Positions 1 through 6,723 of a stretch of 7,333 bases of DNA are shown one piece after another. Each line of letters begins with the position of its first letter. Within the stretch, counting starts at the first letter, position 1. The position numbers and the translations under genes were made by a program. The notes under the pieces are model-generated. The model was not told the DNA's origin. It saw only the letters and a list, made by a program, of their open reading frames with translations, and made no database searches. The DNA comes from an uncultured Lachnospiraceae bacterium (GTDB taxonomy: Bacteria; Bacillota_A; Clostridia; Lachnospirales; Lachnospiraceae): assembly GCA_900553635.1 (NCBI GenBank), contig USDU01000126.1, positions 1 to 7,333 of the forward strand. The letters run 5' to 3'.

Positions 1-63
1 TCAGCTGGATAGAGCGTTTGGCTACGGACCAAAAGGTCGGGGGTTCGAATCCTCTCGCCCACG
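1..63 (+). tRNA. tRNA-Arg (ACG), 5'-truncated by window edge
   Basis: This is the 3' portion of an arginine tRNA. The window opens inside the D arm (TCAGCTGGATAGAGC), so about 11 bases of the acceptor and D stems are missing upstream. The anticodon stem TTTGG/CCAAA encloses the 7-base loop CTACGGA, which gives anticodon ACG, read as Arg and probably modified to ICG to decode CGU/CGC/CGA. The T arm has the standard TTCGAAT loop, with stem GGGGG/CCTCT that includes G-U pairs. The 3' acceptor strand CGCCCAC and discriminator G end at about base 63. No CCA is encoded, so it must be added after transcription. A terminator follows directly, so this is the last gene of its transcript. Confidence 0.95.
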
Positions 64-69
64 CTGAAG

Positions 70-104
70 AAAAAGGAATTCTGAGAAATCAGAGTTCCTT
101 TTTT
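70..104 (+). terminator. Intrinsic terminator after tRNA-Arg
   Basis: A long hairpin: AAGGAATTCTGA pairs with TCAGAGTTCCTT around a GAAA tetraloop (85-88), with one T-G wobble. The A-rich foot pairs with the trailing T run at 99-104. The stem plus T tract directly downstream of the tRNA is a textbook Rho-independent terminator. It separates the tRNA transcript from the operon beginning near base 190. Because the flanks are A-rich and T-rich it might act on both strands, but no minus-strand gene is seen here. Confidence 0.93.
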
Positions 105-158
105 CATTTTGTGGAGTTATAATCAGAATTAAGGTAACAAAACAACGGAAAGTGTGTA

Positions 159-189
159 TTGTTATTTTCACAGGAATTTGCTATATAAT
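159..189 (+). promoter_or_regulatory. Candidate sigma-A promoter for the kinase-MMPL-GLUG operon
   Basis: An AT-rich stretch holds TTGCTATATAATATAGG. A perfect TATAAT lies at 184-189, and an overlapping TATATA at 182-187 has an extended -10 TG (179-180). A -35-like TTGTTA at 159-164 is 17 bases from TATATA or 19 from TATAAT. Transcription would start near 194-198, about 50 bases before the first start codon. This is the only convincing promoter between the upstream terminator and the three-gene operon. The exact -10 register is uncertain. Confidence 0.65.
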
Positions 190-235
190 ATAGGCAGAGT
201 GTTATGAGGGTATAAAATACTGGATTTTTGCGATC

Positions 236-244
236 GGAGGAGGG
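236..244 (+). promoter_or_regulatory. Ribosome binding site fixing the kinase-like start
   Basis: GGAGGAGGG lies 4-8 bases before the ATG at 249, a near-ideal Shine-Dalgarno. A TTG at 228 in the same frame would extend the protein by seven residues, but its coding would run through this purine-rich site and it has no binding site of its own. ATG 249 is therefore taken as the start. Confidence 0.85.
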
Positions 245-248
245 TATT

Positions 249-854
249 ATGGCACATAAGATACTTACTATCGGAAGACAACTGGGAAGCGGAGGCCGCG
301 AGCTGGGGGAGCGTACGGCGGAAGCTTTGAGAATCCCGTTTTTTGATCAGAACCTGATTTCCATGGCCGCGGAGCGCGGCGATCTGGCGGAGTCCTATCT
401 GGCACGGTTTGATGAGAAAAAGCACAATCCCTGGATGTACGAGATGGTTACCGGAGGAAATAAGCATGTGCCTAAGGGAGCGCCATTACAGGAGGCCCTG
501 TTTAAACTTCAGGGCGATGTGATCCGCCATATTTCCAAAAGAACCGATGCGGTCATCATCGGACGATGCGCGGACTACATCCTCAGAGAGCGGACGGACG
601 CCAAAGTCTTAAGCGTTTTTGTCTCCGCACCCATGGATGCCTGTATCCGTCGTAAGATGGAGCAGAAGGGCATTACGGAAAAAGAGGCCGAAGCCCTGAT
701 CAAAAAGGTCAACAAGGATCGCAGAAAATACTACGAATTCCATACAGGAAAGGACTGGAGCGCCCCGGACAGCTACGATATCTATCTGGACAGCAGCAGA
801 CAGTCCATGGAAGAAATGACAGAAGTTCTCGTAAAACGGTTTAACGAGCTATAG
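249..854 (+). CDS. Cytidylate kinase-like family protein
   Basis: A 201-residue soluble protein resembling the cytidylate kinase-like P-loop family (AAA_26/Cytidylate_kin2 type). The N-terminus has the family signature ITIxR-x-GSGGRELG (here TIGRQLGSGGRELG, residues 7-20), followed by the typical IPFFDQNLI stretch (29-37). A central VIIGRCADYIL (102-112) and an Arg/Lys-rich lid-like part near 134-160 (RRKMEQKG, NKDRRKYY) also fit. The P-loop differs from true CMP kinases: the GxGK lysine is replaced by Gly followed by Arg, as is common in this family. Nucleoside monophosphate phosphorylation is therefore possible but unproven, and the substrate is unknown. It is not the housekeeping Cmk. No signal peptide or membrane segment is seen, so it is cytoplasmic. 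It is first in the operon, 18 bases before the MMPL transporter gene, which suggests co-expression. The family assignment is firm; the biochemical role is not. Confidence 0.88.
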   Translation: MAHKILTIGRQLGSGGRELGERTAEALRIPFFDQNLISMAAERGDLAESYLARFDEKKHNPWMYEMVTGGNKHVPKGAPLQEALFKLQGDVIRHISKRTDAVIIGRCADYILRERTDAKVLSVFVSAPMDACIRRKMEQKGITEKEAEALIKKVNKDRRKYYEFHTGKDWSAPDSYDIYLDSSRQSMEEMTEVLVKRFNEL

Positions 855-872
855 GCAGAGGAGCATTCTATT

Positions 873-3350
873 ATGGAAGAAAAGAAACAGAAAAAAAATC
901 CCATGGAGAAGATCGCGACCTTTATTGTGGATAAGCGCAACCTGTTTTTCCTGATTTACATCGCGGCGCTTATCTTCAGTATTTTTGCGAAATCCTGGGT
1001 AAAGGTCGACAATGAGCTGACCGATTATCTGCCGGAGACCACCGAAACCCGGCAGGGCCTGGATATTATGGATAAGAATTTCATTACCTATGGAACCTCG
1101 CGTATCATGATTTCCAATATTACATATCCCCAGGCGGAGGCCCTGGTGGACCAGATTGAGGCCATCAAGGGCGTAGATCAGGTGGAATTTGATGATTCCG
1201 AGGATCATTTCAAGGGAACCAGCGCCCTGTATTCCATTACCTACACGGACGAGGCTGAGAGTGATGTGAGTGTGCAGGCTCTGAATGATATCAGGACCCT
1301 GCTATCGGATTATGATGTGTCCGTGGCCGGCGAGGTGGGCAATGACATGTCTGTGACCCTGGCCCAGGAGATTAACGTGATCATGGCCATCGTTATCGTG
1401 ATCATTATTATCGTACTGTTGATCACATCACAGACCTACGCGGAGATTCCGGTGCTTCTTATGACCTTCGGCGCGGCCATCCTGCTGAATCAGGGAACGA
1501 ACTTCGTGTTTGGCGAGATTTCCTTCGTCAGCAATTCCGTTTGTTCGATCCTGCAGTTAGGCTTGTCTATTGACTATGCGATTATCATGTGCCATCGGTT
1601 CAGTGAGGAGCGGGAGAACCTGGAACCCAGAGAGGCCTGCATTACGGCTCTGAGTAAGGCCATCATTGAGATTTCATCCAGTTCCCTGACCACCATGTCA
1701 GGTCTTTTAGCCATGATGTTTATGCATTTCCAGATCGGCTTCGACCTGGGCCGCGTGCTGATTAAGGCGGTTATCTTCAGTATGATCGTGGTATTTACCC
1801 TGATGCCCGGTCTTCTGATGCTTTTCAGCAAATGGATTGACCGGACCCACCACAGGAAGTTTATCCCGGATATCTATGGCTGGGGTAAGATTATTACGAA
1901 AATCTATCCGCTGCTGATGCCGATTTTCGTGGTGGCCATTGTTTTCGGCTGCTATTTTTCCAATAAATGCCCTTATGTATTCAGCCAGAACAACATCGAT
2001 ACGCTGAATCAGAGTGAGACCCAGCTGGAGGAGAAGAAGATCAAAGCGACCTTCGGCGATACGAATATCATGGCGCTGATTGTTCCGTCCGGACATTATG
2101 ATAAGGAAAAGGCTGTGCTGGAGGAATTGGAGACATATGACGAGGTAGATTACACCACAGGCCTGTCCAATATCGAAGTGTCCATGGATGACGACAGCAG
2201 CTCTGAAAAATCAGATTCCTATATGCTGACGGATTCCCTGACGCCCCGGCAGTTCGCCGAGCTGGCGGATATGGACATCGAACAGGCGCGGATTATCTAT
2301 TCGGCCTATGCGGTGGACAATGAGGAGTACGGCCACATCATCAACAATCTGGACGGCTACGGTGTGCCGCTGATAGACATGTTCCTGTTTGCCTACGAAC
2401 ATCTGGATTATGTAAACCTGGACCAGGATCAGGTGGATAAGCTGGACGATCTGCACGATCAGCTGATCAAGGGTCAGGATCAGCTTCAGAGCGATAAATA
2501 TACCAGAATGCTGATTAGCCTGAACTTACCGGAGGAAAATGACGAGACCTTTGAGTTCTTAAGCACCATCCGAAAGGTGGCGCAGAAGCATTACGGCGAG
2601 GACGCGGAGATCTATCTGGTCGGTAACTCCACCAGTGACTATGACCTGTCCAGCAGCTTCAGCCAGGATAACCTGATGATCAGTATTCTGTCGGCACTGT
2701 TCGTTATTATCGTATTGCTATTTACCTTTAAGTCGGTAGGTATGCCGATTCTGTTGATTATCGTCATCCAGGGAAGTATCTGGATCAACTTCTCAGTGCC
2801 TTATCTGACCGGTACCCCGCTGTTCTTCTTAGGATACCTGGTAGTAAGCTCCATTCAGATGGGCGCGAACATCGACTACGCGATTGTTATCGCGAACCGT
2901 TATACCGAGCTGAAGAAGGAAATGCCGGTGAAAGAGGCCATTATCACGACTCTGAATCAGGCGTTCCCGACTATCATTACCTCCGGAGCCATCCTGGCGA
3001 CCGCGGGCGTATTGATTGCGCTGATTACGACGAATCCGGCCATCTACGGCATCGGTGTGTGTCTGGGCCGTGGTACTATCATTTCCATGATTCTCGTTAT
3101 GGCCATCCTGCCGGCCATCCTGATTCTGGGCGATAAGATTCTGGAGCGCACCAGCTTCAATATCAAATACCCGGAGCGCACCCACAATGTCAGCGGCAAG
3201 GTCCATGTGGACGGCCGTGTGCGCGGTTATATCTCCGGACAGGTTGACGCGGAGATTCACGGCGTGGTAGACGGAGATATAGACGCAGTGGTGGATGTGA
3301 AGCAGATTAAGAAGCTGGACGAAGAGGAGGACGAAGAAGATGACTGGTAA
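873..3350 (+). CDS. MMPL/RND-superfamily transporter with bactofilin-like C-terminal tail
   Basis: An 825-residue integral membrane protein with the duplicated RND/MMPL layout. TM1 is at about 24-42, followed by an extracytoplasmic loop (43-166) and TM2-TM7 (about 167-362). A larger loop spans about 363-599, followed by TM8-TM12 (about 600-753). Each half carries the MMPL TM4 signature: LGLSIDYAIIMCHRFSEE (D234) and MGANIDYAIVIANRY (D668). The Asp residues are the likely proton-relay positions. Proteins of this type export lipids, hydrophobic compounds or peptides using the proton gradient; the substrate here cannot be read. The second loop holds a helical insert (about 430-548). The cytoplasmic tail (754-825) has a G-x-V/I-x-G pattern like a bactofilin beta-helix, then an acidic end (DEEEDEEDDW). 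The start is supported by AGAGGAG at 857-863. The stop overlaps the next gene by 11 bases, so translational coupling and a joint function are likely. Confidence 0.93.
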   Translation: MEEKKQKKNPMEKIATFIVDKRNLFFLIYIAALIFSIFAKSWVKVDNELTDYLPETTETRQGLDIMDKNFITYGTSRIMISNITYPQAEALVDQIEAIKGVDQVEFDDSEDHFKGTSALYSITYTDEAESDVSVQALNDIRTLLSDYDVSVAGEVGNDMSVTLAQEINVIMAIVIVIIIIVLLITSQTYAEIPVLLMTFGAAILLNQGTNFVFGEISFVSNSVCSILQLGLSIDYAIIMCHRFSEERENLEPREACITALSKAIIEISSSSLTTMSGLLAMMFMHFQIGFDLGRVLIKAVIFSMIVVFTLMPGLLMLFSKWIDRTHHRKFIPDIYGWGKIITKIYPLLMPIFVVAIVFGCYFSNKCPYVFSQNNIDTLNQSETQLEEKKIKATFGDTNIMALIVPSGHYDKEKAVLEELETYDEVDYTTGLSNIEVSMDDDSSSEKSDSYMLTDSLTPRQFAELADMDIEQARIIYSAYAVDNEEYGHIINNLDGYGVPLIDMFLFAYEHLDYVNLDQDQVDKLDDLHDQLIKGQDQLQSDKYTRMLISLNLPEENDETFEFLSTIRKVAQKHYGEDAEIYLVGNSTSDYDLSSSFSQDNLMISILSALFVIIVLLFTFKSVGMPILLIIVIQGSIWINFSVPYLTGTPLFFLGYLVVSSIQMGANIDYAIVIANRYTELKKEMPVKEAIITTLNQAFPTIITSGAILATAGVLIALITTNPAIYGIGVCLGRGTIISMILVMAILPAILILGDKILERTSFNIKYPERTHNVSGKVHVDGRVRGYISGQVDAEIHGVVDGDIDAVVDVKQIKKLDEEEDEEDDW
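3186..3299 (+). other. Bactofilin-like repeat segment in the MMPL tail
   Basis: Residues 772-809 of the transporter alternate hydrophobic and polar residues with regularly placed glycines (G775, G781, G785, G789, G797, G801), for example GKVHVDGRVRGYISG. This resembles the short beta-helix rungs of bactofilins (DUF583), which are cytoplasmic polymer-forming proteins. At about 38 residues it is roughly a third of a normal bactofilin core, so it is either a minimal version or a convergent beta-solenoid. MMPL topology puts it in the cytoplasm. The resemblance is seen by eye only. Confidence 0.55.
3325..3330 (+). promoter_or_regulatory. Ribosome binding site of the GLUG gene, inside the MMPL coding region
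   Basis: AGGAGG lies nine bases before ATG 3340 and within the Glu/Asp codons of the transporter's acidic tail. It supports start 3340 over the in-frame ATG at 3352, which would be 21 bases away. It also implies translational coupling of the two genes. Confidence 0.8.
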
Positions 3351-6300
3351 AATGAGACGTGCGGGGAGCATTCTTCTGGCGGCTGCCATGACGCTGTCAG
3401 TTACCTTTTCTGGTGGAAATATCGTTTATGCGGATGGGGATACCATCACGATTTCCGGTGTGGAGGATCTGGAGAGGCTTGCGAAAAACTGTAAATTGGA
3501 TACCTGGTCCCAGGGAAAGACAGTGGTGCTGGCCGGGGATCTGGATCTGGCGGATTCGGATTTTAAGTCCATTCCCACCTTTGGCGGAACCTTCGACGGC
3601 GGCGGACACACCATTTCCGGCCTGACCTTTGACGGGGACGGTTCCAACGAGGGCTTTTTCCGATATGTGCAGGAAAGTGCAACAGTAAAAAATTTACATA
3701 TAGAGGGAACCCTGACGCCCACCGGTACCAAGAAAAATATCGGCGGCGTGGCAGGCAGCAACAGCGGACAGATTCTGTCCTGTACCTTCAACGGAACCAT
3801 TGACGCCCAGACCAATGTGGGCGGTATCGCGGGTATCAATGAGGAGAGCGGATCCATCTATAACTCCTCTGCTTCCGGCAGCATCACCGGAACCCACAGC
3901 ACCGGTGGCGTCGTGGGCCGGAACCTGGGGCAGATCATCAACTGCTCCAACGAGGCGGACGTCAATACCGGCGAGCATGAGGAAGGCGCGACGCTGGAGG
4001 ATCTGAACCTGGATACGAACCTGAAACAGCTCTCCGACAGTGATGGAAAGAGCGACATTGTAAATACCACCACGGATACCGGCGGTATCTGCGGTTACTC
4101 TTCCGGTGTGGTGCAGAACAGCACCAACGAAGGACACATCGGCTATCCCCATATCGGTTACAATGTGGGCGGCGTGGCTGGACGTTCCGCGGGATATTTA
4201 AGCGGTAACCGGAACTACGGTTACGTAGAAGGCCGTAAGGACGTGGGCGGCATCACCGGACAGATGGCGCCGGACCTGACCCTGCGCTTTGACACAGATA
4301 AGATTGAGGAGCTGCGCGGAGAAATCAATAAGCTGGGAGACCTGGTGGACGCGGCCCTTGATCATATGGATGATTCCCGGTCTGGCATTTCCGATCGGAT
4401 GGATAAGATTTCCGATTATACGGATGACGCCAAGAGCAGCGCCAAATCCCTGACCAATAAGACTACAGACTGGGCTGACAGCAACCTGGAAAAGGTCAAT
4501 AAGTCTGAGGCGGCCATTAAGGCCGGCATACAGGACGCAAAGGACGCCCTGACCCAGCTTTCCAATGTGGCCGGAAGTGTCAATGAAGAGATTCAGAGAA
4601 TCAACGCGATTCTGGATGCCCTCAACAGCCCGGAGCATGCGGACGAGGTAAACAGCATCAAGGACTCCATGAACACGGCTTCCGATAAGCTGGCCAGCGC
4701 CTCAAAGAAAGCCTCCGACGCCCTGAACCAGTACCAGACAGATCAGAATCTGTCCAATCTGATCAACGGGCTGACCGATGCGGCAAATGACCTGAAAGAA
4801 GGCATGAACGCGCTGAACGACGCGCAGAATAAGCTGAATGACCTGCTGCAGGATCCGGATATTCAGGACAAGACGCAGGAAGCGCTGGACGGTCTGAAAA
4901 CCATGAACTCTGAAATTGAGGAAGCACTGAACGCCATGAAGGCGGCTCTGGATAAGCTGGGTGCGGATGTGTCAGGTATGGACCTGTCTTTTAATCAGCT
5001 GGGCGACGATTTCCGGGCAGACGGCGATCGTCTCTACGCGGCGGTAGGCGGTATTTCCGAGCAGCTTGGAAAGCTGGGTGATCAGATTTCTGATATGACG
5101 GGAGACATGATCGACGACTTCCAGGGCATTAACGCCCAGTTCAATAAGGTGATGAACACCATGGTGGATCTGGTGACAGACGTCACAGACACCAGCGATT
5201 CCATTGAGGATAAAATTGTAGACGTATCAGACGAACAGATAGAGAAAACCACCCGGGGCAAGGCCTACGGCTGTCAGAACTTTGGTGAGATCGAGGGCGA
5301 TGTAAACGTGGGCGGCATCGCCGGTTCCATGGCCATCGAATATGATACAGACCCGGAGGACGATATTACCAAGCTGGGCAATAACAGTCTGAGCTTTACG
5401 CTGGAGACCAAAGCCATCATCCAGAGCTGCGTCAATAAGGGTGAAGTGACGTCCAAGAAGGACAATGCGGGCGGCGTCGTCGGCAACATGGCCCTGGGTC
5501 TGGTGACAGACAGCGAGGGATACGGCAGTATCTTAAGCACCAACGGCAGCTATGTGGGCGGTATCGCGGGCTATTCCGATTCCAGCATCCGCCGTTCCTA
5601 TGCGAAATGCACTCTGGAGGGTGGCAACTATGTGGGCGGCATCGCAGGCTGGGGCTACGACATCAAGGACAGCGTCAGCATGCTGGAGGTCACCAAGGCA
5701 GATGAGTACATCGGAAGCGTGGCCGGTGATGTGGATGAAAACGGAGAACTGTCCGGCAATAGCTTTGTGGGCGACGAGTACGGCGCTGTGGATGATATCA
5801 GCTACAGTGGAAAAGCAGAGCCGGTAGAATTTGTGTCGCTGACAGGAAAAGCGGACGTACCAACGGATTTTCTGAAGTTTGAACTGCGTTTTGTGGCAGA
5901 CGGCAAAGTGCTGAAAACGGTGCCCTTTGAGTATAGAGCGGATCTGTCCGACGTGGAGTATCCGGATATCCCGCAGAAGGAAGGATATAATGGAAAATGG
6001 GAAGAGGCAGATCTGTCTGATATGACCTTTTCGAAGGACCTGAACGTCCTGTATACCACAGAATCCACAGCGGTAGCCAGCGATCAGATGCGCGATCTGG
6101 TCCACTCCACCTTACTGGCAGAGGGAACCTTCAGTCTGGATGCCAAGCTGGTGCTGGTAGAGGCAGATGAAGATATTTCCAGGGTGCCGACCAGAGGTCG
6201 CGTACTGGAGCAGTGGACTTCCACCCTGCGGGATCCGGTTCTGACTGACGGCACCTCCTACAAGCTTCGTTTCATTGCGCCTGAGATGAAAGGCAAACCG

Positions 6301-6642
6301 GGATTGTACCGGCTGAATGCAGATGGCAGCTGGAAGAAGATTTCCTATCAGAAGGACGGCAGCTATCTGGTATTTGATGCGGACAGCACCGAGAACACCT
6401 TCTGCGTGACCGAGGAGCCGGGCGGAGCGCTGATGTATATTCTACTTTGCGCGGCCGTGATAATTCTGTTAATTCTGCTGATTGTAATCAAGAGGCTGAA
6501 GAAAAAGAGAAAAGCGCGGAAGGCAGCGAAAGAGCAGCCAGAGGAGAATTCCGAAGGCGTGGAAGGGGAAGCGCCGGACGAAAGCGCGGAGCCGGAAAAA
6601 CCGACGGAAAATGTGGACACTGCGACAGAGACGGAAGAATAA
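3340..6642 (+). CDS. Secreted, membrane-anchored GLUG-repeat and coiled-coil protein
   Basis: An 1100-residue type I membrane protein of unknown function. The signal peptide is residues 1-31 (basic start, LLAAAMTLSV core, likely cut after VYA). A beta-rich N-terminal part (32-120) includes FGGTFDGGGHTISGL, typical of the edge of GLUG solenoids. GLUG-like rungs end in GGVAG/GGIAG motifs at 135, 161, 189, 248, 277 and 303. A long helical, coiled-coil-like region follows (about 312-640, rich in Asp, Lys, Ala, Leu, Asn). The rungs then resume at 658, 711, 740 and 766, with a degenerate one near 792. An InlB-B-repeat-like beta domain (about 830-906; VADGKVLKTVPFEY, EGYNGKW) and a further beta domain (about 907-1024) lead to one membrane helix (1030-1050), a basic stop-transfer (KRLKKKRKARK) and an acidic cytoplasmic tail. 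No LPXTG sorting signal is present. It overlaps the MMPL gene by 11 bases and is inferred to be its extracytoplasmic partner; a surface adhesin is the main alternative. Confidence 0.85.
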   Translation: MTGKMRRAGSILLAAAMTLSVTFSGGNIVYADGDTITISGVEDLERLAKNCKLDTWSQGKTVVLAGDLDLADSDFKSIPTFGGTFDGGGHTISGLTFDGDGSNEGFFRYVQESATVKNLHIEGTLTPTGTKKNIGGVAGSNSGQILSCTFNGTIDAQTNVGGIAGINEESGSIYNSSASGSITGTHSTGGVVGRNLGQIINCSNEADVNTGEHEEGATLEDLNLDTNLKQLSDSDGKSDIVNTTTDTGGICGYSSGVVQNSTNEGHIGYPHIGYNVGGVAGRSAGYLSGNRNYGYVEGRKDVGGITGQMAPDLTLRFDTDKIEELRGEINKLGDLVDAALDHMDDSRSGISDRMDKISDYTDDAKSSAKSLTNKTTDWADSNLEKVNKSEAAIKAGIQDAKDALTQLSNVAGSVNEEIQRINAILDALNSPEHADEVNSIKDSMNTASDKLASASKKASDALNQYQTDQNLSNLINGLTDAANDLKEGMNALNDAQNKLNDLLQDPDIQDKTQEALDGLKTMNSEIEEALNAMKAALDKLGADVSGMDLSFNQLGDDFRADGDRLYAAVGGISEQLGKLGDQISDMTGDMIDDFQGINAQFNKVMNTMVDLVTDVTDTSDSIEDKIVDVSDEQIEKTTRGKAYGCQNFGEIEGDVNVGGIAGSMAIEYDTDPEDDITKLGNNSLSFTLETKAIIQSCVNKGEVTSKKDNAGGVVGNMALGLVTDSEGYGSILSTNGSYVGGIAGYSDSSIRRSYAKCTLEGGNYVGGIAGWGYDIKDSVSMLEVTKADEYIGSVAGDVDENGELSGNSFVGDEYGAVDDISYSGKAEPVEFVSLTGKADVPTDFLKFELRFVADGKVLKTVPFEYRADLSDVEYPDIPQKEGYNGKWEEADLSDMTFSKDLNVLYTTESTAVASDQMRDLVHSTLLAEGTFSLDAKLVLVEADEDISRVPTRGRVLEQWTSTLRDPVLTDGTSYKLRFIAPEMKGKPGLYRLNADGSWKKISYQKDGSYLVFDADSTENTFCVTEEPGGALMYILLCAAVIILLILLIVIKRLKKKRKARKAAKEQPEENSEGVEGEAPDESAEPEKPTENVDTATETEE
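3727..4269 (+). repeat. GLUG-like repeat block 1 (six rungs)
   Basis: Residues 130-310 of the secreted protein hold six rungs, each ending GG(V/I)xG: GGVAGSN (135), GGIAGIN (161), GGVVGRN (189), GGICGYS (248), GGVAGRS (277) and GGITGQM (303). Spacing is 26-29 residues, except for one 59-residue gap where a hydrophilic insert (about 205-245) interrupts a rung. The pattern matches GLUG repeats of bacterial surface proteins. They are protein-level repeats; the DNA is diverged. Confidence 0.85.
4273..5259 (+). other. Long coiled-coil-like helical insert
   Basis: About residues 312-640 of the secreted protein are low in Gly/Pro and aromatics and rich in Asp, Lys, Ala, Asn and Leu with heptad-like spacing, for example DLKEGMNALNDAQNKLNDLL. 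Likely breaks occur near P431, P506 and the Gly-containing stretch 541-555, so it may be several helices. It lies between two beta-solenoid blocks, which suggests that it folds back on itself. It loosely recalls helical extracytoplasmic regions of YhgE/Pip-type proteins, but no family is assigned. Confidence 0.75.
5260..5754 (+). repeat. GLUG-like repeat block 2 (four rungs plus one degenerate)
   Basis: After the helical insert the same rung pattern resumes at residues 658 (GGIAGSM), 711 (GGVVGNM), 740 (GGIAGYS) and 766 (GGIAGWG), with a weaker VAGDV near 794. The 53-residue gap between the first two contains an Asp-rich insert (YDTDPEDD). The resumption in the same style suggests that blocks 1 and 2 form one continuous solenoid from which the helices project. 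Confidence 0.82.
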
Positions 6643-6643
6643 G

Positions 6644-6673
6644 TTGACAGAAAATACAGGGATAGGCTATGAT
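6644..6673 (+). promoter_or_regulatory. Sigma-A promoter for the HAAS/DUF1700 gene
   Basis: A perfect TTGACA (6644-6649) is followed after 18 bases by TATGAT (6668-6673), one mismatch from consensus. The -35 begins just after the stop codon of the upstream gene. Transcription would start near 6680, about 44 bases before ATG 6724. No terminator separates it from the upstream operon, so read-through may add to its expression. Confidence 0.82.
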
Positions 6674-6723
6674 ATAGGCACTGAACAGACAACAGAGTTG
6701 CCAGAGAAAGGCAGAGGTAGAGC

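Noticed and set aside
1..104. tRNA 3' end as an integration (att) site for a mobile element
   Set aside because: No integrase, no second copy of the tRNA end and no element-like genes are seen. The tRNA is followed by a normal terminator and chromosomal-type genes.
228..248. In-frame TTG start adding seven residues to the kinase-like protein
   Set aside because: It lies upstream of and across the GGAGGAGGG binding site that serves ATG 249, and it has no binding site of its own. Family members begin close to the (K)ILTI strand.
189..860. Shared TATAGGCAGAG at 189-199 and 850-860 as a regulatory repeat
   Set aside because: An 11-base match is expected several times by chance in a window this size. 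One copy lies in a promoter region and the other at a stop codon/ribosome binding site, with no common context.
2829..3389. 186-aa minus-strand ORF opposite the MMPL 3' end, and other long antisense ORFs (e.g. 5533-6105, 1707-2096)
   Set aside because: They are shadows of strongly coding plus-strand genes, have low-complexity His/Arg-rich translations, and have no supporting ribosome binding sites or recognisable families.
3340..6642. LPXTG-type sortase anchoring of the GLUG protein
   Set aside because: No LPxTG-like motif precedes the C-terminal hydrophobic helix, and a 50-residue charged tail follows it, which fits a true transmembrane anchor rather than a sorting signal.
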